Source: Stropharia rugosoannulata (taxonomy: Eukaryota > Basidiomycota > Agaricomycetes > Agaricales > Strophariaceae). Taken from it: a stretch of 64,000 nucleotides of DNA. The stretch spans positions 682,001 through 746,000 of the forward strand of contig JANCIK010000008.1 of NCBI GenBank assembly GCA_028532985.1. Reading direction: 5' to 3'. This document shows, in pieces, positions 1-11,266 of this stretch (the stretch's first letter is position 1; every line of letters begins with the position of its first letter). The position numbers and the translations under genes were made by a program. Below the pieces are notes generated by a model. It saw only the letters and a list, made by a program, of their open reading frames with translations. It ran no database searches and had not been told where the DNA came from.

Positions 1-3000
1 CTACGACCCACGAACTTTGCTGATACCCAAAAAGGCCTGGGCTTCATTCACGCCATTCGAGAAGCAGGTAAATCGGTTTTAATGCTCATTTTAATATAAT
101 CTAACAGATCTTTTCTATAGTTCTGGGAGGTTTGTAACGAATTTCGTTTCTTTCGCTGTCATCTAATATTATTTCTCAGATCAAGCAAAATCACTACGAC
201 ACGGTCAGTAATTTGTTCCTTAGGTCAACTCCCTCTAGCCTAACGATTATTTCATAGGTCTTGTTCTTCCAGAAAGGGTAAGTCATCACAGAATAACGCG
301 TTTCTGTTCACTTAAAAACCTCGGCTGTAACTTAGTAAATTCTTTGAGGTGTGCACTCCATTCTTACACGCATACACATTGCTTACAACTTCCTCTGTAG
401 CTGTACGAGGACGACGCAAGGATAGGCCACCAAGAATTTGATCTCAAACTTACTAACCGGGTCAAGATGTGTATGGTGCGACCATATTACTCACCCCGCT
501 GTCTTATCCACTTATACTAGCTATTAGGTCGGCGTTCCCGAAATGAGCTTTGATCTATGGGCCTCGTAAGTTTCCTACTCTACATCACGCAATTACGACT
601 GAAATTGGGCTTCTAACAGTAAATTTCTGGCTAAAGGTGCTTTGCTGTTGAAACATGTGACGTAAAATTATATTAAATTGCAACATTCGTAGGCTACAAG
701 GTCGGCCGCGTCGAACAGGCTGAAACAGCTCTAGGTGCCGAAATGCGTATGGCCGCCGAGAAGGATAAAGGGAAGGGGACCAAAGCGAAGAGCGCCGCCT
801 CGGGAGCGCAAGACAAGATCGTCAGGAGGCAAGTCCAGCAGAAGTAACTGCTCCCCGGGAGATACTGATAACGATGATAGGGAGCTGAACAAGGTCTATA
901 CGAAGGGAACGTTGGTTGATCAAGAATTCCTCACCGATGACCAGGCTGGTCACTGCGTCTGCATCTTCGAAGCTACAAGTGGGGAGGGTGAGAAGATGAC
1001 ATCAGACGGGAGGTTCGGCATCTGCGTGCTTGATTGCTCAACCTCGGAGTTCAATTTAAGTTCTTTCGAGGACGACGTCTGCCGTACGCGTTTGGAGACC
1101 TTGATGAGGCAAATATGTCCCAAGGAGGTCATATATAAGAAGGTAATATTTATGCTACTTTATCATGACGATCTCCTCATGAACGTTGAATAGGGCGCTT
1201 TATCGGTGAACACCACCAGATTGTTGAAAGCGGTCCTTCCTTCAGAATGCATGTGGACGTCCCTCCGACCTGTTGAGGGCCTGTCGTACAAAGAGACCCT
1301 TCAGGAACTTCGTAACGTGTATCCCTCCGACGCTGATGATGTCCCCATGGAAGAAGATGATGCATCTTACATGTTACTCCCCGAAAGCGTTCCTGCTCCC
1401 ATCCGGGAGATGGAGCGCGACGCCCTCGTTATTGAAGCTCTCGGCACACTTATGTGGTACCTTCGTCAGCTGAACATTGGCAAGGACATCATGAGCATGA
1501 AGAATTTTAATGTTTACGATCCTATTCAGCGGGGGATGGGGCTGGTACTGGATGGTCAGACTCTTAGTCACTTGGAGGTATTTGCTTACCGTGTGCTTAT
1601 ATAACTGTTGACGCTCATAGTTTTATTAGATATTGGTCAATAACGAAGGGACAGAAGACGGATCCCTATTGCGTTTGTTGGGGAGATGCATCACGCCGTT
1701 CGGGAAGCGTCTTTTCAGAATCTGGTTATGTACACCGTTGCGCTCGGTCGTGGATATCAACGCTAGGTGGGTGCACTTCTTTTTAATACGTAAACGTCTA
1801 ATCATTAATGGCATGCTTACTAGACTGGACGCCGTGGAGGATATACTCAACCATCCCACGTACGAAGCCACATTTGCCCAAGTTGCAAAAGGTCTCCCCG
1901 ACCTCGAAAGGATCATCTCACGCGTGCATGCAAAGACATGTAGTGTCAAACATTTCCTCGACTTGCTTAAGGTACGTCGACCTTCTGTACATGGCCTTCA
2001 GCTAAAGCTCTTATTCGCGCTCACTTCTAGGCATTCGAGAAGCTGAGCAAGGGCTTAAATAAATTAGCCGAAGAAGCGGACGAGTTTGAAAGTAATACAA
2101 TTTCGGGGTTGTTGCGCGGAGCACCGGACTTGATGCCACATGTCCGGAACATCCAGAGTATGTTCCAGCTCCCCGGTGCAGACGAAAGTATGTATCGTGC
2201 TTGCCGCTGCAGCTCGTTAAGTTTCTGATCACTGGCTTTTTGTTTCACAGAATCTGATTTGCTGATCCCCCGGGAGGGAAAGGACGAGACGTATGATGAG
2301 ATTGTGGACGAGATAGCATCTATTGAGAAGACGTTGGCTGATGACCTGAAAAAGTTTGAGAAGTCTCTCGGGTGAGTGGGTTGACTTAAAACATACTTCC
2401 AAATTTCTTACCGTAATCAACAGCATCAAGATGGACTATTGGCATAGCTCCATTGGCAATAAGGTTTGCTTTACCGCACTGTGTGCTATCCTTTGCTAAT
2501 CAAATTATGTTGACAGGACATTTATCTTGTCGAAACTTCATCTAGCGTTAACAAAAACAAGTTGCCCGATGACTGGACAAAGTCCGGTGGAACCAAGGTA
2601 GGGCTCTATTTCCCCCTCGTCGTTCTTAACACTTATATCGATGTACTCAGGCGAAGAACCGCTACGTGGTTGGCTCCCTGCAAAAACGCGTCCGCAAGCT
2701 GAAAGAAGCTCAGGAAAATCGCACAGCCGCTATCAAAGCATTCAGGACGCGGTTATATACAGAATTTGACAACGATCGCTCGCTGTGGTTGCGGGCGGTA
2801 CGGGTCTTTGCTGAACTGGACTGCCTTTTCAGCTTGGCCAAGTCGTCCTCTGCTATAGGCGAACCATCATGCAGGCCTACCTTCGTCGATGGGGAAGAAG
2901 CGCTGATCGACTTCAAAGATTTGAGGCATCCAACGCTGTGCTTGAATACGAACGAGAAGCCGTTTATACCCAATGATGTACAGCTTGGCGGGGAAGCCCC

Positions 3001-4263
3001 GAAAACTATCTTGTTGACCGGTAGGTTCCCCAGCCCCATCTCTTTCATACGTCGTGTTACTTACTACAATGAATCTATATTTAGGTCCTAACATGGCGTA
3101 AGTAATTTTGTGGTCTGTGTTAGGTAGTGCTGACTGTTCTATGATTTCAGTGGTAAATCAACTGTGAGTTTACGATACTTACGCTTTAACGCGAGAGTAT
3201 CAGCTAATTCTTGTTTAGGTGATGCGCATGACGGCCACTGGTGTCATAATGGCCCAGCTTGGGATGCGTGTCCCCGCAGAGAGCGCTCGGTATGTTTCAC
3301 ACAAACGTTCACCTTAGTTTGCCCCTAATCAAATTAGTCTGAGCCCCGTCGACTTAATTATCACCCGTATGGGTGCATACGACAATATGTTCTCAAATGC
3401 GAGTACCTTCAAGGTTGAGCTTGATGAATGGTGAGCGTCTCCGTACTGTGATCTCGTAATTGAGAAGAGGACTTACATCGTTCGCAAGTTGCAAAATTCT
3501 TCGGAATGCCACGCCGAAATCTCTGGTCATATTGGATGGTAAGGGCCCACTGCCAGTTTGTTAACACTTCATAATGTACTTACCTAATTTCGTAGAACTT
3601 GGTCGAGGAACGTCGACATTTGTGAGTTCTTTGTCGTACCAGTCTTTCGCACTACTGACAAGTCGATAGGACGGAATGGCTATCGCTAGCGTATGAGTCC
3701 CGCTTTACGCTGCTTGCCTTACTTCTAATCCGTGCATCATTTAGGCCGTTCTCCATGAACTCGCAACTCATACCATTCCATTATCGTTCTTTGCGACTCA
3801 TTATGGATCGCTGACGGATGACCACGCGTATCACCCAGGTATCCGTACCATGCATATGTCTACGCTGGTTGACGACGCAAAACACGAGGTCAGTGACAAA
3901 AACTTATTCAAACAATCGAACCTATTCTAAAATGCTTTGTAGATCGTCTTCCTTTATAAACTGATTAATGGGGCCGCTGAGTCGTCTTTCGGCACCCACG
4001 TTGCGAATTTGGCGGGTGTCCCGCTCCCAGTCGTCGAAAGGGCGGATGTTATCTCCAAGGACTTTGCACAGAAGTTCAAGGAGAAACTCCAGATCAGGCA
4101 GGAACAGCATGCATCAGCCAAAATGCCACTGATGGCACAAGCTGACTTTGCTTTCCTGTACAAACTGGGGAGTGGAGAAGTCGAGCTGCCAGATGACCCG
4201 ATTCGAAGGAAGGAGCTGTTTAGTCGGATGAAAAATATTGTGCGTCGATATGTGAAGCCTTGA
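1..4263 (+). CDS. MSH6: DNA mismatch repair protein MSH6, 5' end missing
   Basis: MutS-family ATPase. With MSH2 it forms MutS-alpha, which binds base mismatches and small loops in nuclear DNA. The frame is open at the left edge and begins in the mismatch-binding domain, with TPFEKQ, FWEIKQ, KGKFFELYEDDA and VGRVEQAET. The lever and clamp regions follow. The ATPase has TGPNMAGKST (split by introns at about 3085-3163), a DELGRGTSTFDG Walker B region and FATHYGSL. The protein ends MKNIVRRYVKP with TGA at 4261-4263. The N-terminal PCNA-binding and linker region lies outside the window. The gene has about 20 introns and several tiny exons, among them 121-129, 180-203, 258-277, 336-348, 3085-3097 and 3151-3163. 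Each tiny exon restores a family-conserved residue run, which supports the splicing model. Identification as MSH6 rather than another MutS homologue rests on the N-terminal motif string and is firm. Confidence 0.95.
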
Positions 4264-4450
4264 AGGTCTAACTTGCTTTAGTTTCAACTGTTATGCTATC
4301 CATCATGCTGTCATATTCCCTTTATGTCTCTAATTGCTGTACCATACTATTTCCCCAACATTCGCTCTGTTAATATTTTTTGATACTATACATACATGCA
4401 CACAGCCCTACCCTACTCAAATTTTTAAAATTGAATTCCGAATTACGTTA

Positions 4451-5347
4451 TTACAGGAGAGAGTACTCCAAATTCTCAATAAATTTGGAACTGAGTAAAG
4501 AATGGATGATGGGTGTAGAAGGAAGGTAACCTGGTGTCCGTCCCCCGTTCATGAAATACTCATGGATGTCCTCCGAGGTCATCCTACTCAGATTTCGCAG
4601 TGTACTGTCGTGTCGCAGCGGCAGGTTACGTTGTATAGGATATGAATGTAGGCTTTTCAGGTGCTTGTGGATCGACGGCTCTCCTTCTGGGAATACAACG
4701 ATATTGCGACCGATGTTGTAGGCAATGTTCCCCTGCATTCCTGATATTTCAGGACGACTATACCCTGTAACACGCGCCCAGTACGAATTGGACAGCCTAT
4801 TCGGTTGCTTGCAGTCTTCCGGGTCCTTTCCATCTGCTTTCTTAGCAGCGTACTCCGTCATATGTATGTACTGTTTCGCAGCGAGTGCATACGCGCCGGC
4901 GAAAAGAAGATGCGGGGAATACTCTGCCCTGCGCTCAAACGCGTCTGGAGGCAGACGCGTGTATAACCGCTGGAGAATTACGAGCGACGCGGCCGCCACT
5001 GCAAAGACAAGATCCGCTGTGCGCACTACGTGCTCGATGTACAGTGCGAGGGGGACCAGCGCCTGCGCGTCGTCCATGGGTGGCGAGAAGGTGCAGTTGA
5101 ACGTCTCTGTTAGAACGCGCGCGTACGTAGATCCGAACTGCGGCGGGTATACGGGAGTCGAAGCGGGTTCGGGTTCTGGAGTGGAAGGCTCACTTGCGGG
5201 CCGCAGACTCTGTTTCTGTTTCATGGCCTCCTTTGGCCGCTGTTCTATGCCTGGAAGGAGGCCATACCATGACTTCGAGTTGCCCCGACGAAGGGATGGC
5301 AGCTTCATTGCTGATGTGTGAATTGGGAGGTCTGCATTGGACGTCAT
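4451..5347 (-). CDS. Pho80/Pcl-type cyclin-domain protein
   Basis: Single-exon protein of 298 aa, convergent with MSH6. Residues about 95-215 look like the cyclin box of fungal Pcl cyclins, which activate a Pho85-type kinase. The pattern is an IEHVVRTADL helix, then ASLVILQRLYTRLP, a SPHLLFAGAYALAAKQY helix and NSYWARVTGYS before the last helix. In better-known relatives these positions read as VLVALIYLDRF, RLFLGALILASK and NRxWAKVTG. The N-terminal 70 residues are basic and Ser/Pro-rich (SLRRGNSKSWYG), and the C-terminal 80 residues are unassigned. The charged residues of the cyclin box are only partly kept, so this could be a divergent cyclin-like protein rather than an active partner. The start at 5347 is the first ATG of the open frame. 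Confidence 0.6.
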   Translation of the reverse strand: MTSNADLPIHTSAMKLPSLRRGNSKSWYGLLPGIEQRPKEAMKQKQSLRPASEPSTPEPEPASTPVYPPQFGSTYARVLTETFNCTFSPPMDDAQALVPLALYIEHVVRTADLVFAVAAASLVILQRLYTRLPPDAFERRAEYSPHLLFAGAYALAAKQYIHMTEYAAKKADGKDPEDCKQPNRLSNSYWARVTGYSRPEISGMQGNIAYNIGRNIVVFPEGEPSIHKHLKSLHSYPIQRNLPLRHDSTLRNLSRMTSEDIHEYFMNGGRTPGYLPSTPIIHSLLSSKFIENLEYSLL

Positions 5348-5846
5348 TTATAAAAAGCCGGCTTTTGTTGTTGAATAGGAGAACGCTAGCAATCCTGTAG
5401 ACTGGATAGTATACTACTCGCTTCATTACTCTGAATTAGCGTTGGTGTCTGGTCGAACATGCATGAACGAGAGGACTGTTACGCTGAATGAGCTGTCAGT
5501 CATGTCCAATGCATCTTCCCGAAACATACTACCTTTGTAAGGTCATCACGGTCTTGTCCCAGTTAAATTCGACATCAAACTTCAAGCTTCATGCGTGAGC
5601 TGGACTTGTGAGCCATGTTTGCGCATCGCTGAAATTGGCTGAAAGGAAAGGCCAGAACAGATCCATTTGTATAACAAGTAGTACATTGGTGCTGAAGCAG
5701 CAGTAATGCACTGGAACAAGGCTTCAGCGCTTCAGCCCCCCAAGCAGGTACTGATTCGTGCCGCATGCGCTCCAGAGTTGGCTCAAACTAAGGTAGGTTT
5801 CGAATTTGCGTGATAAAGTATAGGAATTCATGAAGCTAGTAGTGAT
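5348..5846. other. intergenic, no gene recognised
   Basis: About 500 bp upstream of the cyclin gene. It holds only short open frames with no family pattern. It probably contains the cyclin promoter; I see no clear TATA box, repeat or RNA gene. Confidence 0.3.
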
Positions 5847-6293
5847 CTAGACTGATAATTTGACCATAAAACAAGCTGTCAGAGTGTCGGCGACGTCGTC
5901 CGGAGTCACAGGTTGGTCAAAGGTTGGTCGACTGGTCAATGGTATCCGATGTGAGATACACTTATTTGTCCGTATGTAATTCTCCATTGGACGGAATTGA
6001 ATCTGAGTCTGAATACTTCCGTAATGCGCCGTAAATGCGCTTCCTGACGAACGACGATCTCGTTCTCCTACTTTACAAAATTTCACATCGTCTATTGAAA
6101 TTCTATGGTCCTCCATCTCTCGTATGACACGAATCAGTATGATGCAAATATGCTCTTCCAAGGATCGGGTCCATGAACCTTGGGCTACGCCAAATGGTGT
6201 ATTATTTGGTCCGCACAGCGTGATTGACACTCTGAAGACATCGGCGACATGTAAGGAGCGAGCTTGATTATCAATTCCAGCGTAAAATTTCAC
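5847..6293 (-). CDS. hypothetical protein (148 aa)
   Basis: Uninterrupted frame starting MKFYAGIDNQ and ending ACFMVKLSV. I recognise no family. The middle (EEHICIILIRVIREMEDH) could form an amphipathic helix; there is no signal peptide and no membrane segment. A GTAGGA at the end of VKFC and a downstream AG would allow an intron, so the exon structure is uncertain. Its ATG lies only 116 bp from the divergent secreted-protein gene at 6410, so the two could share a promoter. It may also be a chance frame. Confidence 0.3.
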   Translation of the reverse strand: MKFYAGIDNQARSLHVADVFRVSITLCGPNNTPFGVAQGSWTRSLEEHICIILIRVIREMEDHRISIDDVKFCKVGERDRRSSGSAFTAHYGSIQTQIQFRPMENYIRTNKCISHRIPLTSRPTFDQPVTPDDVADTLTACFMVKLSV

Positions 6294-6360
6294 AAAAGTG
6301 AGTAGTGTTAATCATCTAGGTCCCCATTTCTGTTCCTGTTTACAAACGAAGCTTAATCAC

Positions 6361-6369
6361 CTATATAAG
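6361..6369 (+). promoter_or_regulatory. TATA box of the secreted-protein gene
   Basis: CTATATAAG, 41 bp before the ATG at 6410. It supports that start over upstream ATGs. Confidence 0.5.
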
Positions 6370-6409
6370 TTTAGAAGGGGCCTTGATTGAACAGGCCGTT
6401 GTCAGTGCT

Positions 6410-7625
6410 ATGAAGTTCTTACTTGCCCACCTGGGGTGCTTTCTGTTGTCCGTATATGCTGGTAAGTCACCATCATCAGCTAGACTACAGTCACTTGAAC
6501 GCATTCTTTTCAGCGTCTATAACGCCTTCTGGCGTCTCGCCAGACTTTGTGCCACCTCAGGGACCTTCGCCCCACACTCCGACAGACTTTGAAGCTATGT
6601 TTTCTACCATTCTTAGTAACCACAATGCGTCATTGTCTTCAACGAGTGCGGTCCGGCACGTCTCCAGAGATGACACGATGCAAGATCCTACTTTCTTCAG
6701 CTTGAATTTCGGCCCGACTAACGGTGAAACTAGCGCGGACGGGGTGCGTTACTCGAAGTATCCCTCGTTACTCAACACTGACTCATCCTCTAATATAGTT
6801 CATGGGATTCGTGGCCTTCGATGATTATGACGTAGATGGTTGCGCGCTGGAATGTAATGGACGCGCCTTCGATGACACCAGTGGTCCATGCATATTCTTC
6901 AACATCTGGACGGCCGTTGTAAACGGTACGGCAACGACGACTATGTGTAGCTTGGTGAGTTTCATCGCATTTGTAAACTCGCCGGGCTCCACTGAGCCTA
7001 AAAAATGCAGTATAACACTGTCACAGACATCTCCACCGCGACTAATACAGGCCAAGGATCCCTCCAAGTCTCGGAATCTCGGGGCTACAGTCGCATTAGC
7101 CTAATTCAAGATGGCTCTTTTCAAGATTATACTTGCATTCTTGGACAAGGAAAGGCCTGTCCAGCTCTTCCCAGCGCGTTTTGGACGCGCGTCTTCAATG
7201 TCAACTATGACTTCTTTCTGGTCAACAACTTCCCTGGGCACAGCGGTACATCGGCTTGCAACATATTTTTCTTTGCTGGAGAAGAAACTGCAACGATGCC
7301 AGACGTCCCTTCAACTCTGACATACACGCCTGCGCTTAACGCCGTGGCAGGTCAGCTGTATATCCTCTCCTTTTTCTTCAGTCAAAACTTCCAAAACCAG
7401 ACAACCCCGGCTGAAGATGCTCTCTTCTCCGTTTTTTGGAATGGAGTGAGTGTCCTCGACGTCGTAGAGCCTGCAGGTGCACCGGTTTCGGGAGATGTCA
7501 CATATTTCAACGGTCAAGTCCAGGTCCTTGCAACTGGGAACGACACCCTGTTCTTCAAAAACGGACCGGCGAGCCCGCACCAGCTCTTCTTGGACGACAT
7601 CGCGTTATTTGAGAAGTGGTTTTAG
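6410..7625 (+). CDS. secreted protein with PAN/apple-like and CBM-like regions (paralogue A)
   Basis: About 350 aa from four exons (6410-6461, 6514-6743, about 6801-6953, about 7010-7625). A signal peptide (MKFLLAHLGCFLLSVYA) is followed by a Pro/Ser-rich spacer. A Cys-containing stretch (GCALECNGRAFDDTSGPC, then IFFNIW and CSL) resembles PAN/apple-like domains of basidiomycete secreted proteins. The C-terminal 200 residues start DGSFQDYTC and run through NNFPGHSGTSAC, SVFWNG and a final FLDDIALF. They look like the beta-sandwich carbohydrate-binding (CenC-like) domains common in fungal extracellular proteins. The same architecture, intron positions and length recur at 42152-43369. Role in the wall or on plant polymer is inference; no catalytic motif is visible. 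Confidence 0.75.
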
Positions 7626-8192
7626 TTAAGTACATCTTCAAGTTGTGGTAGATCAGGGCAAGCGTTCATATCGTAAGACGCATTTCCGGAAACCTATAAG
7701 ATCATTTCACGCGTTGACAGCAATCTCAAAGAACGAAAACATACACATCTTGTCCTTCCGGGTAACAAGGAGTCACCTTGGACCCCGAGCCATTTGATGC
7801 GCATGTCATGCATTGGGTGCCGGAAGTCACGTTTAATGTAAGGGAGAAGTGCGACGCAACTGTTGAATCAATGTATAGCAACTTTCAAGTTTAAGAAACA
7901 CGACTCCGAGCTGAGGAACATTTTCAATCACCTCTAGTATGCATCGGGTCCATCAACGTCAACCTGGGTCAACTCCTCGACCGTCAAAGCCCCCGATTAG
8001 GCTTAAATTGAAGTTATACTCATGTCATCATTTGATGATTGTCAAGCAAATTTGTATATATGGAAGCGCAAAAGCAGGCAAAAGCTCTAAACACTTGAAC
8101 CCTCTTGGTGCTCTCCATCCCAATTTCCTGAGGCCCTTGAACCTTGAAAGCACATCACTACAAGGCCTTCTCGTCAGTAATCAGATTAGTCA
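7626..8192. other. intergenic, upstream region of SDR1
   Basis: No gene is supported; a 114-codon frame reaching 8283 is out of frame with the dehydrogenase it overlaps. A TATA-like GTATATATGG at 8055-8064 lies about 130 bp before the SDR1 ATG. Confidence 0.3.
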
Positions 8193-9501
8193 ATGGGCGC
8201 TCACATCTCCACTATCCGCGAAACATATCCTCCAAAAAGCAACTTCCACCCGAATGACATCCCAGATCTCACTGGTAAAGTGATGCTGATAACAGGAGGC
8301 AGTGCCGGTTCGTCTTGATATGAATTGTAACTTGACCTTTGCTCAACGCGAAGCTCTTCTGATGGGCAATGTACAGGAATTGGGAGAGGAACAGCCAAGG
8401 TGAACGGACTTGTCAGACTTTAGCTGTTCCGAACTCTACGACTTACCAATACCTATGTAGGCGCTCCTTGAACGCAACGCCAAAGTCTATATTGCGTCTT
8501 ATAATGAAGCAAAAGGCGCGCAGACTGTTGAAGAGCTCAAGCAAGAAACTGGAAGGGAAGCGATTTTCATCAAGTTAGATCTCGCAGATTTGCTCTCGTG
8601 CAAGTCTGCAGCGGAAGAATTTCTTCGGAGAGAAAAGGAGCTCCATGTTTTGTTTAACAATGCGTGCGTTGCCTTCCCTTAAAATTATATCTCTTATACC
8701 TCACTTCAGCTTCGCAGAGGAGTATATGCAGCCCCACTGGACCGCTATACTGTACAAGGCTACGATCTGATGTTTGGGGTCCACGTTCTCGGCCATTTCT
8801 ACTTCACACAGCTATTGATGCCAGCGTTACTGGTGGGCGCAAAATCAAGCCCAGACGGAAAGGCGCGGATCGTGAATGTGTCGTCTTCAGCATCCCATGT
8901 CGTGAATACAATCGACTTCAATGTACTCACAGACACGCCGGCGCGCAAGAAAATCATGGGCTATGGGCTACACCAGCTGTACGGGCAAAGCAAACTCGTA
9001 AGTCAGCCAACTCATGTAATGTTGGACTTAGATATACGCTCTATTAAGGGCATTATCTTGCTCTCCAATGAATTGGCGTGCAGATACGGAGACCAGGGGA
9101 TAGTCTCCCTGTCCCTCAATCCAGGAAACATAAAAACCGAAATCTGGAGAAATTTAAATCTTTCAAACTTTGGCATGTATATCATGGTGAGCCACTTATT
9201 TGGATGGTATAACTAGCAACTTAGAAACGGCTCATGCTAGGGATTAATTCTCCTTTATGACCCCGAATACGGACCACTTACTCAGCTGTATGCGGGCACC
9301 GCACCTGAAGCAGCGAAGCTTAACGGAAAGGTAGAATGTTTTCCACATCTACTTGACAGAGTCCACGGCTGACCCCGTCAAAAACAGTACCTCATTCCTT
9401 GGGCCCGTGTTGGTGCACCAGGCCCAGGAGCGGATGATGCCGTGCTAGCAAAGGCACTGTGGTTATGGCTCGAAGAACAAGTCGCAAAAAACGCGAAGTA
9501 G
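8193..9501 (+). CDS. short-chain dehydrogenase/reductase SDR1
   Basis: NAD(P)-dependent oxidoreductase of the retinol-dehydrogenase/WW-oxidoreductase-like SDR type. The spliced protein starts MGAHISTIRETYPP and shows LTGKVMLITGGSAGIGRGTA (TGxxxGxG cofactor loop), a VYIASYNEAK strand with DLADL after it, and LFNNAG. The active site has the Ser of VNVSSSAS and a YGQSK tetrad (Tyr and Lys present). LNPGNIKTE and a C-terminal GPLTQLYAGTAPEAA block follow, ending EEQVAKNAK. The splice sites at 8664-8710 restore NNAGVY, which confirms the gene is intact there. It is the upstream half of a tandem pair with the gene at 9781-11049. The substrate cannot be read from sequence; closest fungal types act on lipophilic alcohols or aldehydes. 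It lies next to the GS-like and LodA/LodB-like genes. Confidence 0.85.
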
Positions 9502-9723
9502 ATTCCAAGGGATCTCACAATGCGTATTATTGCCGTAGTCGGTATAGACTCTAATCCCTGACATTTCAGACTGCTTCCTATTGATGTTTTAGACTTCACT
9601 TGGATTATTCACAAAGCAACCTTATCTGGGCTACTTTTAAGAAGTCTTGAGAATCTTTTTAGGTGCAGTGCCACCGGTTATCATAAGTTTCCCGGATTCG
9701 TGGGACATCATCGGAAGATGTGA

Positions 9724-9732
9724 ATATAAATA
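9724..9732 (+). promoter_or_regulatory. TATA box of SDR2
   Basis: ATATAAATA, 49 bp before the ATG at 9781. Confidence 0.5.
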
Positions 9733-9780
9733 CTCACCTGCTGCGTACCATGAGCTCTTCCAGTACTCACTCTAGCAAAG

Positions 9781-11049
9781 ATGGGCCTCATAGCCTCACT
9801 CTACTCCCAAACATTTCCACCCAAGAGCAAGTTTCAGGCCGCCGATATCCCGGATCTCACTGGCAAGGTCATTCTTGTCACAGGCGGCAGTGCTGGTCAG
9901 TGCTAAATTCCCTCGTTCCTCACCTCACCACCCAACTCACTCTGTAGAGTAGGAATCGGGAAGGATACAGCAAAGGTGATAACTTTGTTGTGGATTACTG
10001 CTGACTAATTTTTTGGTAGGCGTTGTTGAATCGTAACGCAAAGGTGTACATTGCATCCTACAACGAAGAAAAGGCTGCGAAGACCATCATCGACCTTAAG
10101 CAGGAGACTGGAAAGGAGGCTATTTTCCTGAAACTGGACTTGTCCGATTTGAATTCATGCAAAGCAGCGGCGGAGGAATTCAATAGCAAAGAGAAGGAGC
10201 TACATGTTCTGTTCAACAATGCGTGCGTCAAGGTTTCTCTGCATACTTCGCAGGTAGAATAATGTGAGCCCTCTAGAGGCGTCCTTCATCCCCCACTGGA
10301 GCGGTTAACCGCCCAAGGCTATGATCTAGTCTTCGGAATTCACGTACTGGGTCACTTCTACTTTACGAAGCTACTGCTACCAGCGCTTTTGGCAGGCGCG
10401 GGAACAAGTGCAGATGGGAAAGCGCGAATCGTCAACACTTCGTCTTCGGCATCCGCATTGGTCAGAACAATTAACTTCAACACCCTCAAAGATACAACCG
10501 CACGGAAGAAATTGGGCAAGCAAGGGCTTTACTCGCAGAGTAAGCTGGTCGGTCAAGCTCGATTTGTCTCGGAGTATTTGACACTACATGCTGACTTTCG
10601 TACAGGGCGTCATTTTGCTCTCGAATGAACTCGCACGGAGATATGGGGACAAGGGGATTGTCTCAACATCATTGAATCCTGGGAACATCAAGTCAGACAT
10701 GCAACGACATCTTACAACATTCCAGACTGCTCTTCTCGTGAGTTCCATCAGTTTTATAGAGATTCAGCGTTATAATTGCGTACTCTCCCAGAAACCGATA
10801 TTATACGATCCCCAGTATGGGCCACTTACCCAACTATATGCAGGCACAGCGCCCGAAGCGGCGAAATTAAATGGAAAGGTGCAGTACACTCATCTCATAG
10901 ATAAATTATTTCCTCATGTATTATATCAACAATAGTACCTTGTTCCTTGGGTTCGTGTTGATGCACCAGCTGCTGCGGGGCGGGACTCCAAGTTGGCAGG
11001 GGAGTTATGGTTGTGGCTTGAAGAGCAGGTCGCATTACATACACAGTGA
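9781..11049 (+). CDS. short-chain dehydrogenase/reductase SDR2
   Basis: Tandem paralogue of SDR1 with the same exon layout. It starts MGLIASLYSQTFPP. Seen are the cofactor loop TGGSAGIGKDTA, LFNNAGVL rebuilt by an intron (GTGCGT to CTAG, about 10224-10276), VNTSSSAS, the catalytic YSQSK, LNPGNIKSD, and a C-terminus ending EEQVALHTQ at 11047-11049. All catalytic residues are present, so it should be active. The last exon matters for local history. A piece homologous to its final 25-30 coding bases recurs upstream of GS2 (near 13138) and GS3 (near 17146), so the GS duplication apparently began inside this gene. Substrate unknown; an SDR acting in the same pathway as the neighbouring GS-like and oxidase genes is inference. 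Confidence 0.85.
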
Positions 11050-11167
11050 TCAAGCCATTATCGATTATCCTCTGAATCATCGCTTGTACGACCTATTTAC
11101 GTGCCTGCAGGCCAATTCACCATGACCTAGAAGCGCCAGTTGCGATGTTAATATTAGACCGATTCCC

Positions 11168-11205
11168 ATTGGCTTCAGTACGCTGATGGGATCTCAGTAC
11201 AAATG
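11168..11205 (+). promoter_or_regulatory. GS1 promoter: CCAAT-type box and degraded TATA
   Basis: CATTGG at about 11168 (inverted CCAAT) and TACAAATGTCAAGG at 11198. The homologous sites before GS2 and GS3 read TATAAATGTCAAGG and TATAAATATCAAGG, so GS1 has lost the TATA consensus by one base. Confidence 0.45.
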
Positions 11206-11266
11206 TCAAGGCAAATCGATCGCGCATCGCATAGACTCGCCCTCAACATCTTTCGTGATTTCTTCC

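Noticed and set aside
4725..5321. 198-codon plus-strand frame
   Set aside because: Antisense shadow of the cyclin exon; no family pattern.
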